From JAJFUV01 sp964384215 (GTDB taxonomy: Bacteria > Acidobacteriota > Terriglobia > Bryobacterales > Bryobacteraceae), in NCBI GenBank assembly GCA_964384215.1, contig CAYLLB010000019.1:31488-95487 (forward strand): a DNA stretch of 64,000 nucleotides. The letters are read 5' to 3'. Positions 32,358 to 40,865 of the stretch are shown in pieces. The notes below the pieces were generated by a model. The model saw only the letters and a program-made list of their open reading frames with translations, was not told the DNA's origin and did not search any database. A program made the position numbers and the translations under genes. Position 1 is the first letter of the stretch. Each line of letters opens with the position of its first letter.

Positions 32358-33590
32358 ATGAAAACGAAACTGCCATTCATCCTGATGACCGCGATTGCCT
32401 GGGCCGTTCCTCCATCGGCGCTGCCTCAGGCGTTCAAGCCCACGGTTGTCGCCACTCCCGGGCGGGAGTCCAAGGCATACGAGGAATGCAGGCGCGCGCT
32501 GGTGAAGCCCGGCTATAAGCAGCCCAAGGCCTATCCGGGCTATACAGGGTTTGTCGGTTGGACATCCGTCACACGGACCAAAACAGGGGCGCTGCTGGTG
32601 ACCTTCAGTTCAGGATACTGGCACGCCTCCCCGCCGACGCCCATTACGACGATCAAGCCCGAGGACGTGCGCCTGTGGCGAAAGATGGGCATGCCGGAGG
32701 TGAACGCGCCGCGCGGTGGACGGGCGGAGATCATGCGCTCGGACGATGGCGGCAGGACCTGGAGCGATCCGGTTCCCATGATCGATACCGAATGGGACGA
32801 CCGGTCGCCGGCAGTGGCGCAACTTCCCGACGGCACTCTGGTGGCCTCGTTTTTTACCTACCCCTCGCCGGGAGTTGCCATTATTCGTTCCTTTGACGAT
32901 GGAAAGACGTGGGAGCAGAAGCCCAAAGTAATTTGCGCCCCGTTTCACACTTTGGCCACGGACGGCCCGCCGCTGGTGATGCCGGACGGATCGCTCCTGC
33001 TGGCCGCTTACGGGTCGGAGAAGGAAGGCGACGCCAACGATGCCATCGGGATCTTTGCATCGCGCGATAGCGGAGAGACGTGGCGGCACCTGGCGACGAT
33101 CCGTGCGCCGCACGAATTATCGGAGCCCGGATTGGCGCGCCTGCGGGACGGTACGCTGGTGGTCATTACGCGTCCCGAGGGCAGCGTGAGCTGGTCGAAA
33201 GACGGCGGCAAGACGTGGACCCAGCCGCAGAACCTGCTCGCGCGAATGTTCGACCCGTGGCTCCTGACGCTCCGCGACGGCAAACTGCTCTGTCTCCACG
33301 GGTCTTACAACAAGCAACACCACGGACTGCGTGCGCTGGTGAGCACCGACGGCGGCAAGACGTGGAATGGAGCGGGGACGGATTACGGTTTCGCGGTCGA
33401 CCCGTCGGTATACGGTTACTCGCGCGGCGTTCAACTGCCTGACGGCTCGGTGTACATCGTCTATCAGGGCACCGGCGGACACAAGACGGCAGATGCGGCG
33501 TCGATGTCCATCTATGGAATGCGCCTGCGGGTGATGGCGAAGGGCCACGGGATCGAGATACTACCCGCACCAGGACCGCGCGTTCAGTAG
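32358..33590 (+). CDS. Sialidase-like six-bladed propeller protein (BNR/Asp-box)
   Basis: 410 residues with a signal peptide (about 1-24). Five Asp-box motifs are visible: SDDGGRTW, SFDDGKTW, SRDSGETW, SKDGGKTW and STDGGKTW, spaced through the protein, with VTRTKTGALLVTFSSG and VPMIDTEWDDRSPAVAQLPDGTLVA strands between them. This is the exo-sialidase/BNR fold. I do not see the full arginine triad needed to claim sialidase activity, and many bacterial members act on other glycans or merely bind. It is monocistronic, facing the methyltransferase gene across 8 bases at its 3' end. Confidence 0.85.
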   Translation: MKTKLPFILMTAIAWAVPPSALPQAFKPTVVATPGRESKAYEECRRALVKPGYKQPKAYPGYTGFVGWTSVTRTKTGALLVTFSSGYWHASPPTPITTIKPEDVRLWRKMGMPEVNAPRGGRAEIMRSDDGGRTWSDPVPMIDTEWDDRSPAVAQLPDGTLVASFFTYPSPGVAIIRSFDDGKTWEQKPKVICAPFHTLATDGPPLVMPDGSLLLAAYGSEKEGDANDAIGIFASRDSGETWRHLATIRAPHELSEPGLARLRDGTLVVITRPEGSVSWSKDGGKTWTQPQNLLARMFDPWLLTLRDGKLLCLHGSYNKQHHGLRALVSTDGGKTWNGAGTDYGFAVDPSVYGYSRGVQLPDGSVYIVYQGTGGHKTADAASMSIYGMRLRVMAKGHGIEILPAPGPRVQ

Positions 33591-33598
33591 TCAGGAAC

Positions 33599-34321
33599 CT
33601 ACTCGGGAACTCGTTTGCCGATGTACGCGCCGCCACGCACGTCGGTTCCCGTGTATTCTTCCACGACTTTCAATCCGGCGCCGGTCATGGCAGACGCATA
33701 CTCTTCGCGGGAGAAGAGACCGATTTCCATGGATTGTTTATGGTAGGTCACCTCGTTGTCCTTCCCAAGAAGATGGTGGAACGTAACCTCCACGAGTTTT
33801 GGTTCCTTGAGACGCACTTGTTCCATGCGGGCGATCTTCAAATCCGGCCGGTCGGCAGCGTCGACCACGATGAGGTCCTGGAATTCTTCTATGGTGCTCC
33901 ACGGGGTGATCAGCACCAGTCCGTTGGGCCGAAGGTGGGCGGCGATACGTTTCATCGATGCGCGCAAATTGTCCGCGGTCCTGACGAATCCGATGGATCC
34001 GTAGAGGCAGACCATCGCGTCAAAGTTCGCCTCCAGTTGAAAATCAATCAAGTTCCCCAGATAGAACTTGACGTCGGGGAACTTCTTTCTGGCCCGATCA
34101 AGCATGTCCTCGCTCAGATCCAGTCCAGAGACACGATAGTGGTCCGAAAAGTAGGGGATATGGCCTCCCGTCCCACAGGCAAGAACAAGCAGATCAGCCT
34201 GTGACGGAATGCCATGTCTGGTCAGCAGTTCCCGTACTTTGGCCGCCTCTGGTGCGTATTCCTGGTCCTTCACGTACAAAGCATCGTAGTAAGTGGAAAT
34301 GGTTTTGAAATCAGAATACAT
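33599..34321 (-). CDS. Class I SAM-dependent methyltransferase (sugar N-methyltransferase-like)
   Basis: 240 residues. The Rossmann SAM site is LLVLACGTGGHIPYFSDHY (about 44-62), followed by VSGLDLSEDMLDRARKKFP and MVCLYGSIGFVRTADNLRASMKRIAAHLRPNGLVLITPW. The N-terminal DFKTISTYYDALYVKDQEY and the overall pattern are close to the DesVI/TylM1 group that dimethylates amino sugars, but the substrate is not determinable. The gene looks somewhat less GC-rich than its neighbours and sits next to a decayed IS3 element, which suggests acquisition by transfer. No other sugar-modifying gene is adjacent. Confidence 0.85.
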   Translation of the reverse strand: MYSDFKTISTYYDALYVKDQEYAPEAAKVRELLTRHGIPSQADLLVLACGTGGHIPYFSDHYRVSGLDLSEDMLDRARKKFPDVKFYLGNLIDFQLEANFDAMVCLYGSIGFVRTADNLRASMKRIAAHLRPNGLVLITPWSTIEEFQDLIVVDAADRPDLKIARMEQVRLKEPKLVEVTFHHLLGKDNEVTYHKQSMEIGLFSREEYASAMTGAGLKVVEEYTGTDVRGGAYIGKRVPE

Positions 34322-34394
34322 GACGTTATTTCTCGTTCCCCCAGCAAGCGATAATCCGACTGTAGAGCGTGGTGGTGACGTTTGAATCCCCTTG

Positions 34395-34845
34395 CTCCCA
34401 CATCAGCGCTGTAGAATGGCCGCGCGGCATCTGCTGTGCGGCCAACTCTTCCGGCGACAGATATCTCAGCGAACTATCATGTGGCCGTTCTGCATCGGCC
34501 GGCCCCGAAGAAAGCTATCTGCCTCGATGGCCGGGCACTCGCGCCTGAAGCTGTCCACGATCGTCAGTACCCGGAGACTCTTGCCCGTCGCCAGCGAGTC
34601 CACGACGAAGTCGATCGCCCATTCCTGATTGTGTCCGGTGAGCATCGCCGCCGGCGGCAGCCATAGCGCGGCTTTTGCTTCGCCAACTCAATCATGGCTT
34701 GGTGCAGCCGGGCGTTGCGCTCTGGCCGGGGCTCGGAGCGGTATGTGGTGCGATCCAGTTTCAGCAGCGTGCAGGCTTGGCGCTCGCTCTGCCCATGCCC
34801 GGCCAGCACGAGCGCCACATGGCGGCGTCGCTCTACAAGCTCCAT
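34395..34845 (-). pseudogene. IS3-family orfB (DDE transposase) remnant with internal deletions
   Basis: The start (ATG at 34845) gives MELVERRRHVALVLAGHGQ then RQACTLLKLDRTTYRSEPRP and LAKQKPRYGCRR, the N-terminus of an IS3 OrfB. Near 34645 the sequence jumps, in another frame, to TGHNQEWAIDFVVDSLATGK and VLTIVDSFRRECPAIEADS (34514-34640), the start of the DDE core. It then jumps to GRPMQNGH and, in a third segment, SLRYLSPEELAAQ near the end. The middle and most of the catalytic core are lost. Confidence 0.8.
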
Positions 34846-35057
34846 CCGTTTTCTCGGATCACCGTCTGCAAGACGTCCTTGTCCAGCGGCAATTCGGCCA
34901 CCAGCTCTTTCAATCTCGCGTTGTCTTGCTCCAGATCGCGCAGCAGCCGGACCTCGTTGACTTCCAGCCCGCCGTACTTCGCCTTCCAGGCGTACAGCGT
35001 GGCCTCGCTCACCCCAATCTCACGCGCCAGATCCTTACCATCAACCAGCCAGCCACT
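34833..35057 (-). pseudogene. IS3-family orfA remnant (N-terminus missing)
   Basis: A 74-codon frame on the minus strand: SGWLVDGKDLAREIGVSEAT, then LYAWKAKYGGLEVNEVRLL, then a leucine-zipper-like region LEQDNARLKELVAELPLDKD, closing with a TAG at 34833-34835. This is the helix-turn-helix plus zipper of IS3 OrfA, without the normal first 15-20 residues. It overlaps the orfB start by 13 bases, as in intact IS3 elements. Confidence 0.8.
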
Positions 35058-35163
35058 GGAATGATGACAAGTGCGGTGTCGCCCCGCATCGTGCAGTTCG
35101 GAATGAAGTTGATATTCTGAGCGGCCGTTCGCCGTTCAACGCAGTGCCGTAACGGCCCCGTGT

Positions 35164-36027
35164 CTACCAGTACTTTAGTATAAGAGCCTTCGATTTGCGA
35201 ACGCCCTCGACCGGGTCGCCCTTGCCTTCGTACTCGATGGAGAGCGAGCCTTTGTATTTTTGCGCCTTGAGCATGTTCAGGACACGCGGGAAGTCGTAGG
35301 AGGCAGCCTCGCCGCGCTCGTCGAACTCGTTGATCTTCACGTGCGTCACGAAAGCGTACGGCGCCACCTTGGCGACTTCTTCATAGCGCACCGCATCGGG
35401 GAAATTTCCGAAATCCACCATCGCGCCCACCCACTTGGGGTCCGTGCCCTGGATGATCTTGACGATATTGGCCGCCGTCTTCGAAACGCCGCCGTGGTTT
35501 TCGATCGCCAGCCGGATTTTCAACTGGCGGGCTACCGGCAGCAATTCCTTGAAGGCTGCAATCACTCGCTCTACGCCCACCGTGGCGTCGGCCTCCGGCC
35601 CCCCTCCTGTGTTGCCGACGTTGATCCGCACCACCGGCGCGCCCAGCCGGTGCGCCATGCGCAAGCCGGCCTTGTCGTACTCAATCTGCTGGCGCCGCTT
35701 GGCCTCATCGGGCTGGGCCAGATTCCCTTCGATTACAAAGCAGGTCACCACGCGGCCGGCGGCCTTCACGGCGGCCTTTACCTGGTCGACGTAGGCGTCG
35801 TCCCGTTGCTTGAAGAACGAGTCGTTGTAAGAGATCCCCTTGATGCCTTCCTGTTTGTAGAAAGCCGGGGCCGAGACCATGTCCAACTTGCCCGCACCGA
35901 TCAATTGGCGATAGCTGTAAGTCTCGCAGGAAAGTACATTGCCGCCCCGCAGCGTGGCATCCTCCGCCCACGCCAGGGAGCCGAATAGAAGAGCCGATAG
36001 CAAGATAGGAATTGGCATAACCCTCAT
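35164..36027 (-). CDS. Exported sugar phosphate isomerase/epimerase-like TIM-barrel protein
   Basis: 287 residues with a Sec signal (about 1-21, ending SLAWAED). The xylose-isomerase-like barrel has VSAPAFYKQEGIKGISYND, GAPVVRINVGNTGGGPEADA, LAIENHGGVSKTAANIVKII, VGAMVDFGNF, FVTHVKINEF and YKGSLSIEYEG, covering the usual metal-binding Glu/Asp/His positions. It is a second exported member of this family in the window, of a different subgroup from the one after GH9. It is monocistronic, between the IS3 remnant and the tRNA-Leu gene. The substrate is unknown. Confidence 0.85.
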   Translation of the reverse strand: MRVMPIPILLSALLFGSLAWAEDATLRGGNVLSCETYSYRQLIGAGKLDMVSAPAFYKQEGIKGISYNDSFFKQRDDAYVDQVKAAVKAAGRVVTCFVIEGNLAQPDEAKRRQQIEYDKAGLRMAHRLGAPVVRINVGNTGGGPEADATVGVERVIAAFKELLPVARQLKIRLAIENHGGVSKTAANIVKIIQGTDPKWVGAMVDFGNFPDAVRYEEVAKVAPYAFVTHVKINEFDERGEAASYDFPRVLNMLKAQKYKGSLSIEYEGKGDPVEGVRKSKALILKYW

Positions 36028-36089
36028 TATGACATCCTGGTCAGGCTATCCATTTAGCTTCAAAACGGGCGGAAGGTTAAGGTGGCGAG

Positions 36090-36178
36090 TGGTGCGGATG
36101 AGAGGACTTGAACCTCCACTCTCTTGCGAGAACATGGACCTGAACCATGCGCGTCTGCCAGTTCCGCCACATCCGCAC
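36090..36178 (-). tRNA. tRNA-Leu (anticodon CAG)
   Basis: On the minus strand the gene begins GTGCGGATGTGGCGGAACTG and ends with a complementary acceptor strand (ATCCGCAC) plus encoded CCA. The anticodon arm is CATGG-TTCAGGT-CCATG, giving CAG, which reads CTG leucine codons. A long variable arm and a GGTTCAAGTCC T-arm mark a class II tRNA. The length is 86 bases, or 89 with CCA. No integrase or attachment-site repeat was seen beside it. Confidence 0.95.
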
Positions 36179-36224
36179 GGATGCGATGAGTCTGTATCTA
36201 TTCTCGCGAAGCTGGAGCGCGGAG

Positions 36225-38375
36225 TCAAATCGCCGCAGGCTCGGCAGTGGAGACCTCCAGCCAGCCCTCCTGCGGGGCGGCGTCCACCGGCAGCCCTGAT
36301 TGCCACACCGATACGTCCAACCCCAGTGTTCCTCCCGGCTCCACTCCTAATGCCGCAAGAGCCACGCGCACCTCGAGCACCTTGTGGAAGACGGCTTCCA
36401 GGGGGGCCGGAACCGCGGCGCCGCCCAGGTGCGCCTCAGCGATCGGAGCCGCGGACTCATCCAACCTGATCCGGAGGCGGCTTGACGTGCCGCCCTCCCG
36501 CCGCGGTTGGATGTTCACGCGCGCTTCGAGGTCGCGGGCCTGGCTGAGAACGCCGGCATCGACATCCAATCTCAAGAAAAGATTCGCGCCATCGGAACCG
36601 TAGGAAAGCTCGCGGATCACGAACTTCTTGCCGTGCATGGCGCCCGAACGCACATCGGCGCGATACGTTCCCGCTCCCATCCACTCGAAATACGATGTCA
36701 CTTCGCCGTCGATGCGCGGCCGGATGCGCGAGGAGGGCGGCACGCGCAAGTCCTTGATTTCGACGCGCAGGATGGGGCGCGACAGTTCCTCGGGCGGAAC
36801 CAGATTGAGGGCCCGGTAGACATTGGCCAGATGCTCGCGGAACAGCCGATCGAACTCCGGGCGATTGGCCGAACCGTGCTCGGGGCCGTACCACCAGCAC
36901 CAATCGCTGCCTTCGGCGATCATAAGTTCCTCAAAGGCCAGGCGCCGCGCCTCGTCGGAAATGGCCAACGGGCCTTGGCGGTTCACGGCCTGTTCGTAAG
37001 TCTGGCGCGTGCGCAACAGGTACTCCCAGGCCCGGTTGTCCTCCTCGGCGCCGATCCAGATATCGAAGTTCGCGTTGATCCAGGAACCGGGAAAAATCCC
37101 TTTCAAGGGCTGCGGCTCCACCTGTGAGAGCGCTTCCGATACCGTCAGGGCCTTCATCTCCGGGGTTCGCGAGATCATGCCGTAGAGCTCGCGCAGGAAC
37201 GGGCGCCCGTTGCGGTCGTAATACTCCCAGGCGTTCTCGCCGTCCAGGATTACGGGCACCAGCGCGTCCCGGCCGGCCGCGAGGATGGGGCGGCAGTTTT
37301 CGCGGATGCGCGCCAGAAAGTGGCTGGCCGCGTCATGAGCGCTCATCCGGGCGTAGACGAACCCGATCAGGTCGCTCAGGAAATGATCCCGGAAGATCAT
37401 GCGCAGTTCGCGGCTGCCCTGGCGCCAGACGTAGGGCCGGTAGGTCAGTTCGGGACCCGCGGTCTGGCCCAACGTGCGCGCCAGCACGCCGTTGTCGGTG
37501 GCTGCCCAACGGAAGCCCACGTCGGCGGCAATGCCCAGCGCCTCGTCCGAGACGGAGCCTTCGCTCGGCCAAAGGCCTTCAGGGCAAGCGCCGAACTGTT
37601 CGCGCATGTACTGGCGGGCGCGCTCCAACTGGGCGAGCGCATCCTCGGGATAGCGGAAGCGGCTGGGCAGCGGCACGTTGGGATGCGAAACGCGCGCGAT
37701 GTCGGAATCGCACAGGAGCGGCAAGATCGGATGGTAGTAAGGTGTGGTGGAAATCTCGATTTGCCCGCCGGCGGCGAATTCACGATACACGGGCAACACC
37801 TTGCCGAGGATCTCGAGCTGCTTGCGTCCGGTCAGAGCCTGATCGGCGGCGGAATAATCGCGTCCCCGATCGACGAGCGCGCACACTTCGGGATCGCTGT
37901 CCAGAAACTCTTCGTCGAACCAGGCCAACTGCGAAAGCACCTGCAAGTCCCGGAAGGCCTGCTGATCGAAGAAGCGGCGGGCACGGTCCGGGTTTCGGTC
38001 AGCCGCCGTCCAGGCGTTGTGCAGTTCTGCGTAGCGCGGGTAGCGGTGGATGAGGCGTTCGACGTTGGCCTGGAAGAAATACCGCAGGATGAAGTCCTGC
38101 TGCTCGCGGGTGAGGTTCTCAACGGGTTCCAGCGCGCACTTCAGAAACGGGTCGACGGCGCTGCCAGAGGCATATTCCGCCACTTGCAGCATCATTGACG
38201 GCACCAGGTTGAAAGTCTGGTGAATGTCCGGGAAGTCCTTCAGAACATGGACCATCCCGTAGTAGTCCTTCAGCGCGTGGAGCCGGGTCCAAGGCAGACG
38301 GTATTCGCCCGACATCAGGTCCTTGTAAAAGGGCTGGTGCATGTGCCAGACGAAACAAAGCAGAATGCGAGGCAT
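36225..38375 (-). CDS. GH57 family glycoside hydrolase
   Basis: 716 residues, no signal peptide. The GH57 landmarks are FVWHMHQPFYKDL (8-20), STTPYYHPILPLL, GLWPSEGSVSDE with the nucleophile Glu272, and VPVILDGENAWEYY with the acid Asp378, plus the FDIWIGAEEDNRAWEYL region. GH57 enzymes are retaining alpha-glucan hydrolases or branching enzymes; the C-terminal 200 residues form the extra beta-domain of amylopullulanase-like members. It begins 6 bases after the phosphoesterase stop and is third in the nadE unit. A role in internal glycogen handling is likely, given the cytoplasmic location. Confidence 0.9.
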   Translation of the reverse strand: MPRILLCFVWHMHQPFYKDLMSGEYRLPWTRLHALKDYYGMVHVLKDFPDIHQTFNLVPSMMLQVAEYASGSAVDPFLKCALEPVENLTREQQDFILRYFFQANVERLIHRYPRYAELHNAWTAADRNPDRARRFFDQQAFRDLQVLSQLAWFDEEFLDSDPEVCALVDRGRDYSAADQALTGRKQLEILGKVLPVYREFAAGGQIEISTTPYYHPILPLLCDSDIARVSHPNVPLPSRFRYPEDALAQLERARQYMREQFGACPEGLWPSEGSVSDEALGIAADVGFRWAATDNGVLARTLGQTAGPELTYRPYVWRQGSRELRMIFRDHFLSDLIGFVYARMSAHDAASHFLARIRENCRPILAAGRDALVPVILDGENAWEYYDRNGRPFLRELYGMISRTPEMKALTVSEALSQVEPQPLKGIFPGSWINANFDIWIGAEEDNRAWEYLLRTRQTYEQAVNRQGPLAISDEARRLAFEELMIAEGSDWCWWYGPEHGSANRPEFDRLFREHLANVYRALNLVPPEELSRPILRVEIKDLRVPPSSRIRPRIDGEVTSYFEWMGAGTYRADVRSGAMHGKKFVIRELSYGSDGANLFLRLDVDAGVLSQARDLEARVNIQPRREGGTSSRLRIRLDESAAPIAEAHLGGAAVPAPLEAVFHKVLEVRVALAALGVEPGGTLGLDVSVWQSGLPVDAAPQEGWLEVSTAEPAAI

Positions 38376-38381
38376 GGTATT

Positions 38382-40865
38382 TCAGCGAGAAAAATAACTC
38401 CGCGAAGGCGGCGGGGGGGTGCCGGACCCTTTCAAGGCCGCCCACAGAATGGCGTTCAATTCGTCGTCATCGATTTGATCGGCGTCCTCAAAACTCAGGC
38501 GCATCGAGCGCGACGCGGTGGGCGAGGCAGCGGGATTGCGCTGGTCGAGAGCGATGCGCGGCTTCTCGGCGATATAAGGCCGCGTGTCTGGCGCCGGCTG
38601 GAACGAGTAAAACATGGGGCGCGCGGCGGCGTCGAAGTGCGTCATGGGCCGCAGACCGAGGATCAACTCCATGGTGCGCAGCATGGAGGTGGTGTTGTAC
38701 ATGGTGCTGTCGACGCTGTGCCGCTTGACGTAAGGCGAAATGACGAAAGCGGGAGAGCGGTGCGAGTCGACGTGGTCGGCGCCGTTTTGCGCGTCGTCTT
38801 CCAGTACGAAAATGGCGGTAGTGGGCCAGAACTTACTCTTGGAGACCGCCTCGACGACCATGCCGAGGGCGTAATCGTTGTCGGCGAAAGCTGACAGCGG
38901 CGCGATGCGGCCCGGTGCGGTTCCCGACGTATGGTCGTTGCCCAGGCGCATGATGATGAACTGCGGCATCTTTCCGGATGCTTCGAATTCCGCCAGGTCG
39001 CTCAGAAACACCTTGGCGCGCTCGACGTCGGGGTAGCTCAGGTCGAAAGCGCGGTAGTGCAGATTCGTGACCGGAGCAAGTGCGGAATCGCGGACGCCGC
39101 TAGCCTGGATGCCGCTCAATTCCCCGCGGGGGAGGTTGTTCACCGAATAGCCGTAATTCCGCATGGACAGGCCGGCGGCGAGGACGTTGGTCCAGATATA
39201 GCCGGCGGGAGGCGAATTGGCCGGTTCCTGGCCTTCGTAATCGTAGTGGCGGCGGCGCGCGCCGTAACTGTTGGGCCACATCTTCTGCACGTAGTCCGGA
39301 GCGATGGCAGCGGTTGACCAGTTGTGACCGTCGGCGCTCACGTCCGAATTCACATAGAAGTTGTCGAGCAAGACGAACTCGCGCGCGAGCTTGCGGTGGT
39401 TGGGGCTGACCTGCTCGCCGAACAGCACCAGTGACGGGTCTCCGTTGCCTTCCTTCAGGTCGCCGAACACCTGGTCGTAAGTGCGATTCTCTTTGACGAT
39501 GTAGATGACGTGCTCGATGGGCGTGGGGTCGCCCGGGCGCGTGGGCACAGGGTTCCCGGCAGGCACGCCGGCATCGAACAGGACGGTGTCGCGGTAACGC
39601 GAGCACGACATGACAGTCTTTGTGTGGGCGTCTAGCTGCTGGGCGTCGAAGGGCTCCACCAAAGATACCGTGCCGGTCTGGATGCGCCCGACATATTGCA
39701 CCGCCGAAAGGCCCTGGTAGGCCGGCGCGGCTTTCTTCGATGGGTTCGGGCCTTGGGGATTAGGATAGCTGCGCAATCCGCGTCCATTCAGCACGGCCAG
39801 CGTCCCATCGGAGAGCTCCTTGACGGCGGTGGGATACCAGCCCGTGGGGACGAAGCCGAGCACGCGGCTGCGCTCCTCGGTGAGATCCACGACGGCGACA
39901 GCGTTGGCGTCCGAGCAGACCACGAAGAGGCGGTCCTCACCCTTGCTGAGCGCGAGCGCAGAGGGCGTCATGCCGGCCGGTTCGCGCGGTTCGAGCGATA
40001 CGTTAATGTTTTCGATGACGCGCAGTTCGCCGGACTCGCTGACCCCGACTACGCGCACCCCGTTGGTGTTCGCCACGGCCACAAACAACCGCGCGACGTA
40101 GGCGGTACCGCCCGGCTCCTCGGGCGCTTCCGGCTTCTTCGCCGACCACACCATGTCGGTCGGGTGCGGTCCGACGCGCACCGTAGAGAGGATTTCGCCA
40201 TTCGAGGTCTGATGATGCGCCACCGAGCCTCCGCTCCAACTGGAGACGAAGAAGGATTTGCCGTCCGGATTAAAGAGGATGCGATAGGGACGGCGCAACG
40301 TCTTGAAGCGCTCAATCACGCGGCCGGACTGCGGATTAATGACCGCGATCGTATCCTTGTAAAGATCGGCGGCGTAAAGCAGGCGCCCGTCCGGCGAAAA
40401 AGCGACGTCGCCGATGAAATCATCGTGCTTGCGCGTCTTCTCCTCCGAGACAACGAACGTCCGCGCGGGGGTCAGCGTCCCGTTTTCCCACGCGAATTCG
40501 AAGACCGAGGCGCGGCTGCCGCCACCCACGTAGACATGCTTTCCGTCGGGAGCAAAGGTGAGCCCCAGCCAGCCGTCGGCCAGCGGGACCCTCGAAAGTT
40601 CGCGGCCTCCGGCAGTATCAAGTACGCTGATCGACGGCGGCATATATCCACCGTTGAGCACAAGCAACCGGCTTGCTCCGGGCGCCAGAGCCGCGGACAT
40701 GGGAAACGTTCCCACGGGAATCTGTTTCCCGGCCGGCCGCACACGCCAGCCATTGCTTAACAGAAAACTGCCATCCGGCTGGAATCCAACCTTTTCACGC
40801 GGGGGCGCCTGCGAACAGAGAACGGCAGCGAGAGCGGCCAGCGCCGCGATGAGAACATATTTCAT
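38382..40865 (-). CDS. YncE-like beta-propeller fused to a phosphoesterase (phospholipase C/acid phosphatase-like)
   Basis: 827 residues with a signal peptide (about 1-19). An N-terminal seven-bladed propeller of the YncE/surface-layer type (ISVLDTAGGRELSRVPLADGWLGLTFAPDGKHVYVGGG-style repeats) covers about 20-400. The C-terminal half is an alkaline-phosphatase-superfamily phosphoesterase: IEHVIYIVKENRTYDQVFGDL with the metal/nucleophile Glu-Asn, SADGHNWSTAAIAPDYVQ, QFIIMRLGNDHTSG, FVLEDDAQNGADHVDSHRSP. The substrate may be phosphate monoesters or phospholipid. Its ATG overlaps the nadE stop (ATGA, 40862-40865). Confidence 0.88.
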   Translation of the reverse strand: MKYVLIAALAALAAVLCSQAPPREKVGFQPDGSFLLSNGWRVRPAGKQIPVGTFPMSAALAPGASRLLVLNGGYMPPSISVLDTAGGRELSRVPLADGWLGLTFAPDGKHVYVGGGSRASVFEFAWENGTLTPARTFVVSEEKTRKHDDFIGDVAFSPDGRLLYAADLYKDTIAVINPQSGRVIERFKTLRRPYRILFNPDGKSFFVSSWSGGSVAHHQTSNGEILSTVRVGPHPTDMVWSAKKPEAPEEPGGTAYVARLFVAVANTNGVRVVGVSESGELRVIENINVSLEPREPAGMTPSALALSKGEDRLFVVCSDANAVAVVDLTEERSRVLGFVPTGWYPTAVKELSDGTLAVLNGRGLRSYPNPQGPNPSKKAAPAYQGLSAVQYVGRIQTGTVSLVEPFDAQQLDAHTKTVMSCSRYRDTVLFDAGVPAGNPVPTRPGDPTPIEHVIYIVKENRTYDQVFGDLKEGNGDPSLVLFGEQVSPNHRKLAREFVLLDNFYVNSDVSADGHNWSTAAIAPDYVQKMWPNSYGARRRHYDYEGQEPANSPPAGYIWTNVLAAGLSMRNYGYSVNNLPRGELSGIQASGVRDSALAPVTNLHYRAFDLSYPDVERAKVFLSDLAEFEASGKMPQFIIMRLGNDHTSGTAPGRIAPLSAFADNDYALGMVVEAVSKSKFWPTTAIFVLEDDAQNGADHVDSHRSPAFVISPYVKRHSVDSTMYNTTSMLRTMELILGLRPMTHFDAAARPMFYSFQPAPDTRPYIAEKPRIALDQRNPAASPTASRSMRLSFEDADQIDDDELNAILWAALKGSGTPPPPSRSYFSR

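Larger units (their letters stand above)
34395..35057 (-). mobile_element. Decayed IS3-family insertion sequence
   Basis: Contains the orfA and orfB remnants in normal order and overlap. No intact terminal inverted repeats or target duplication were identified, and the true ends are uncertain. It lies between the methyltransferase and an exported sugar isomerase; 35058-35163 has no gene. Confidence 0.7.

Noticed and set aside
36090..36178. tRNA-Leu as a possible integration site
   Set aside because: No integrase and no repeat of the tRNA 3' end was seen nearby.
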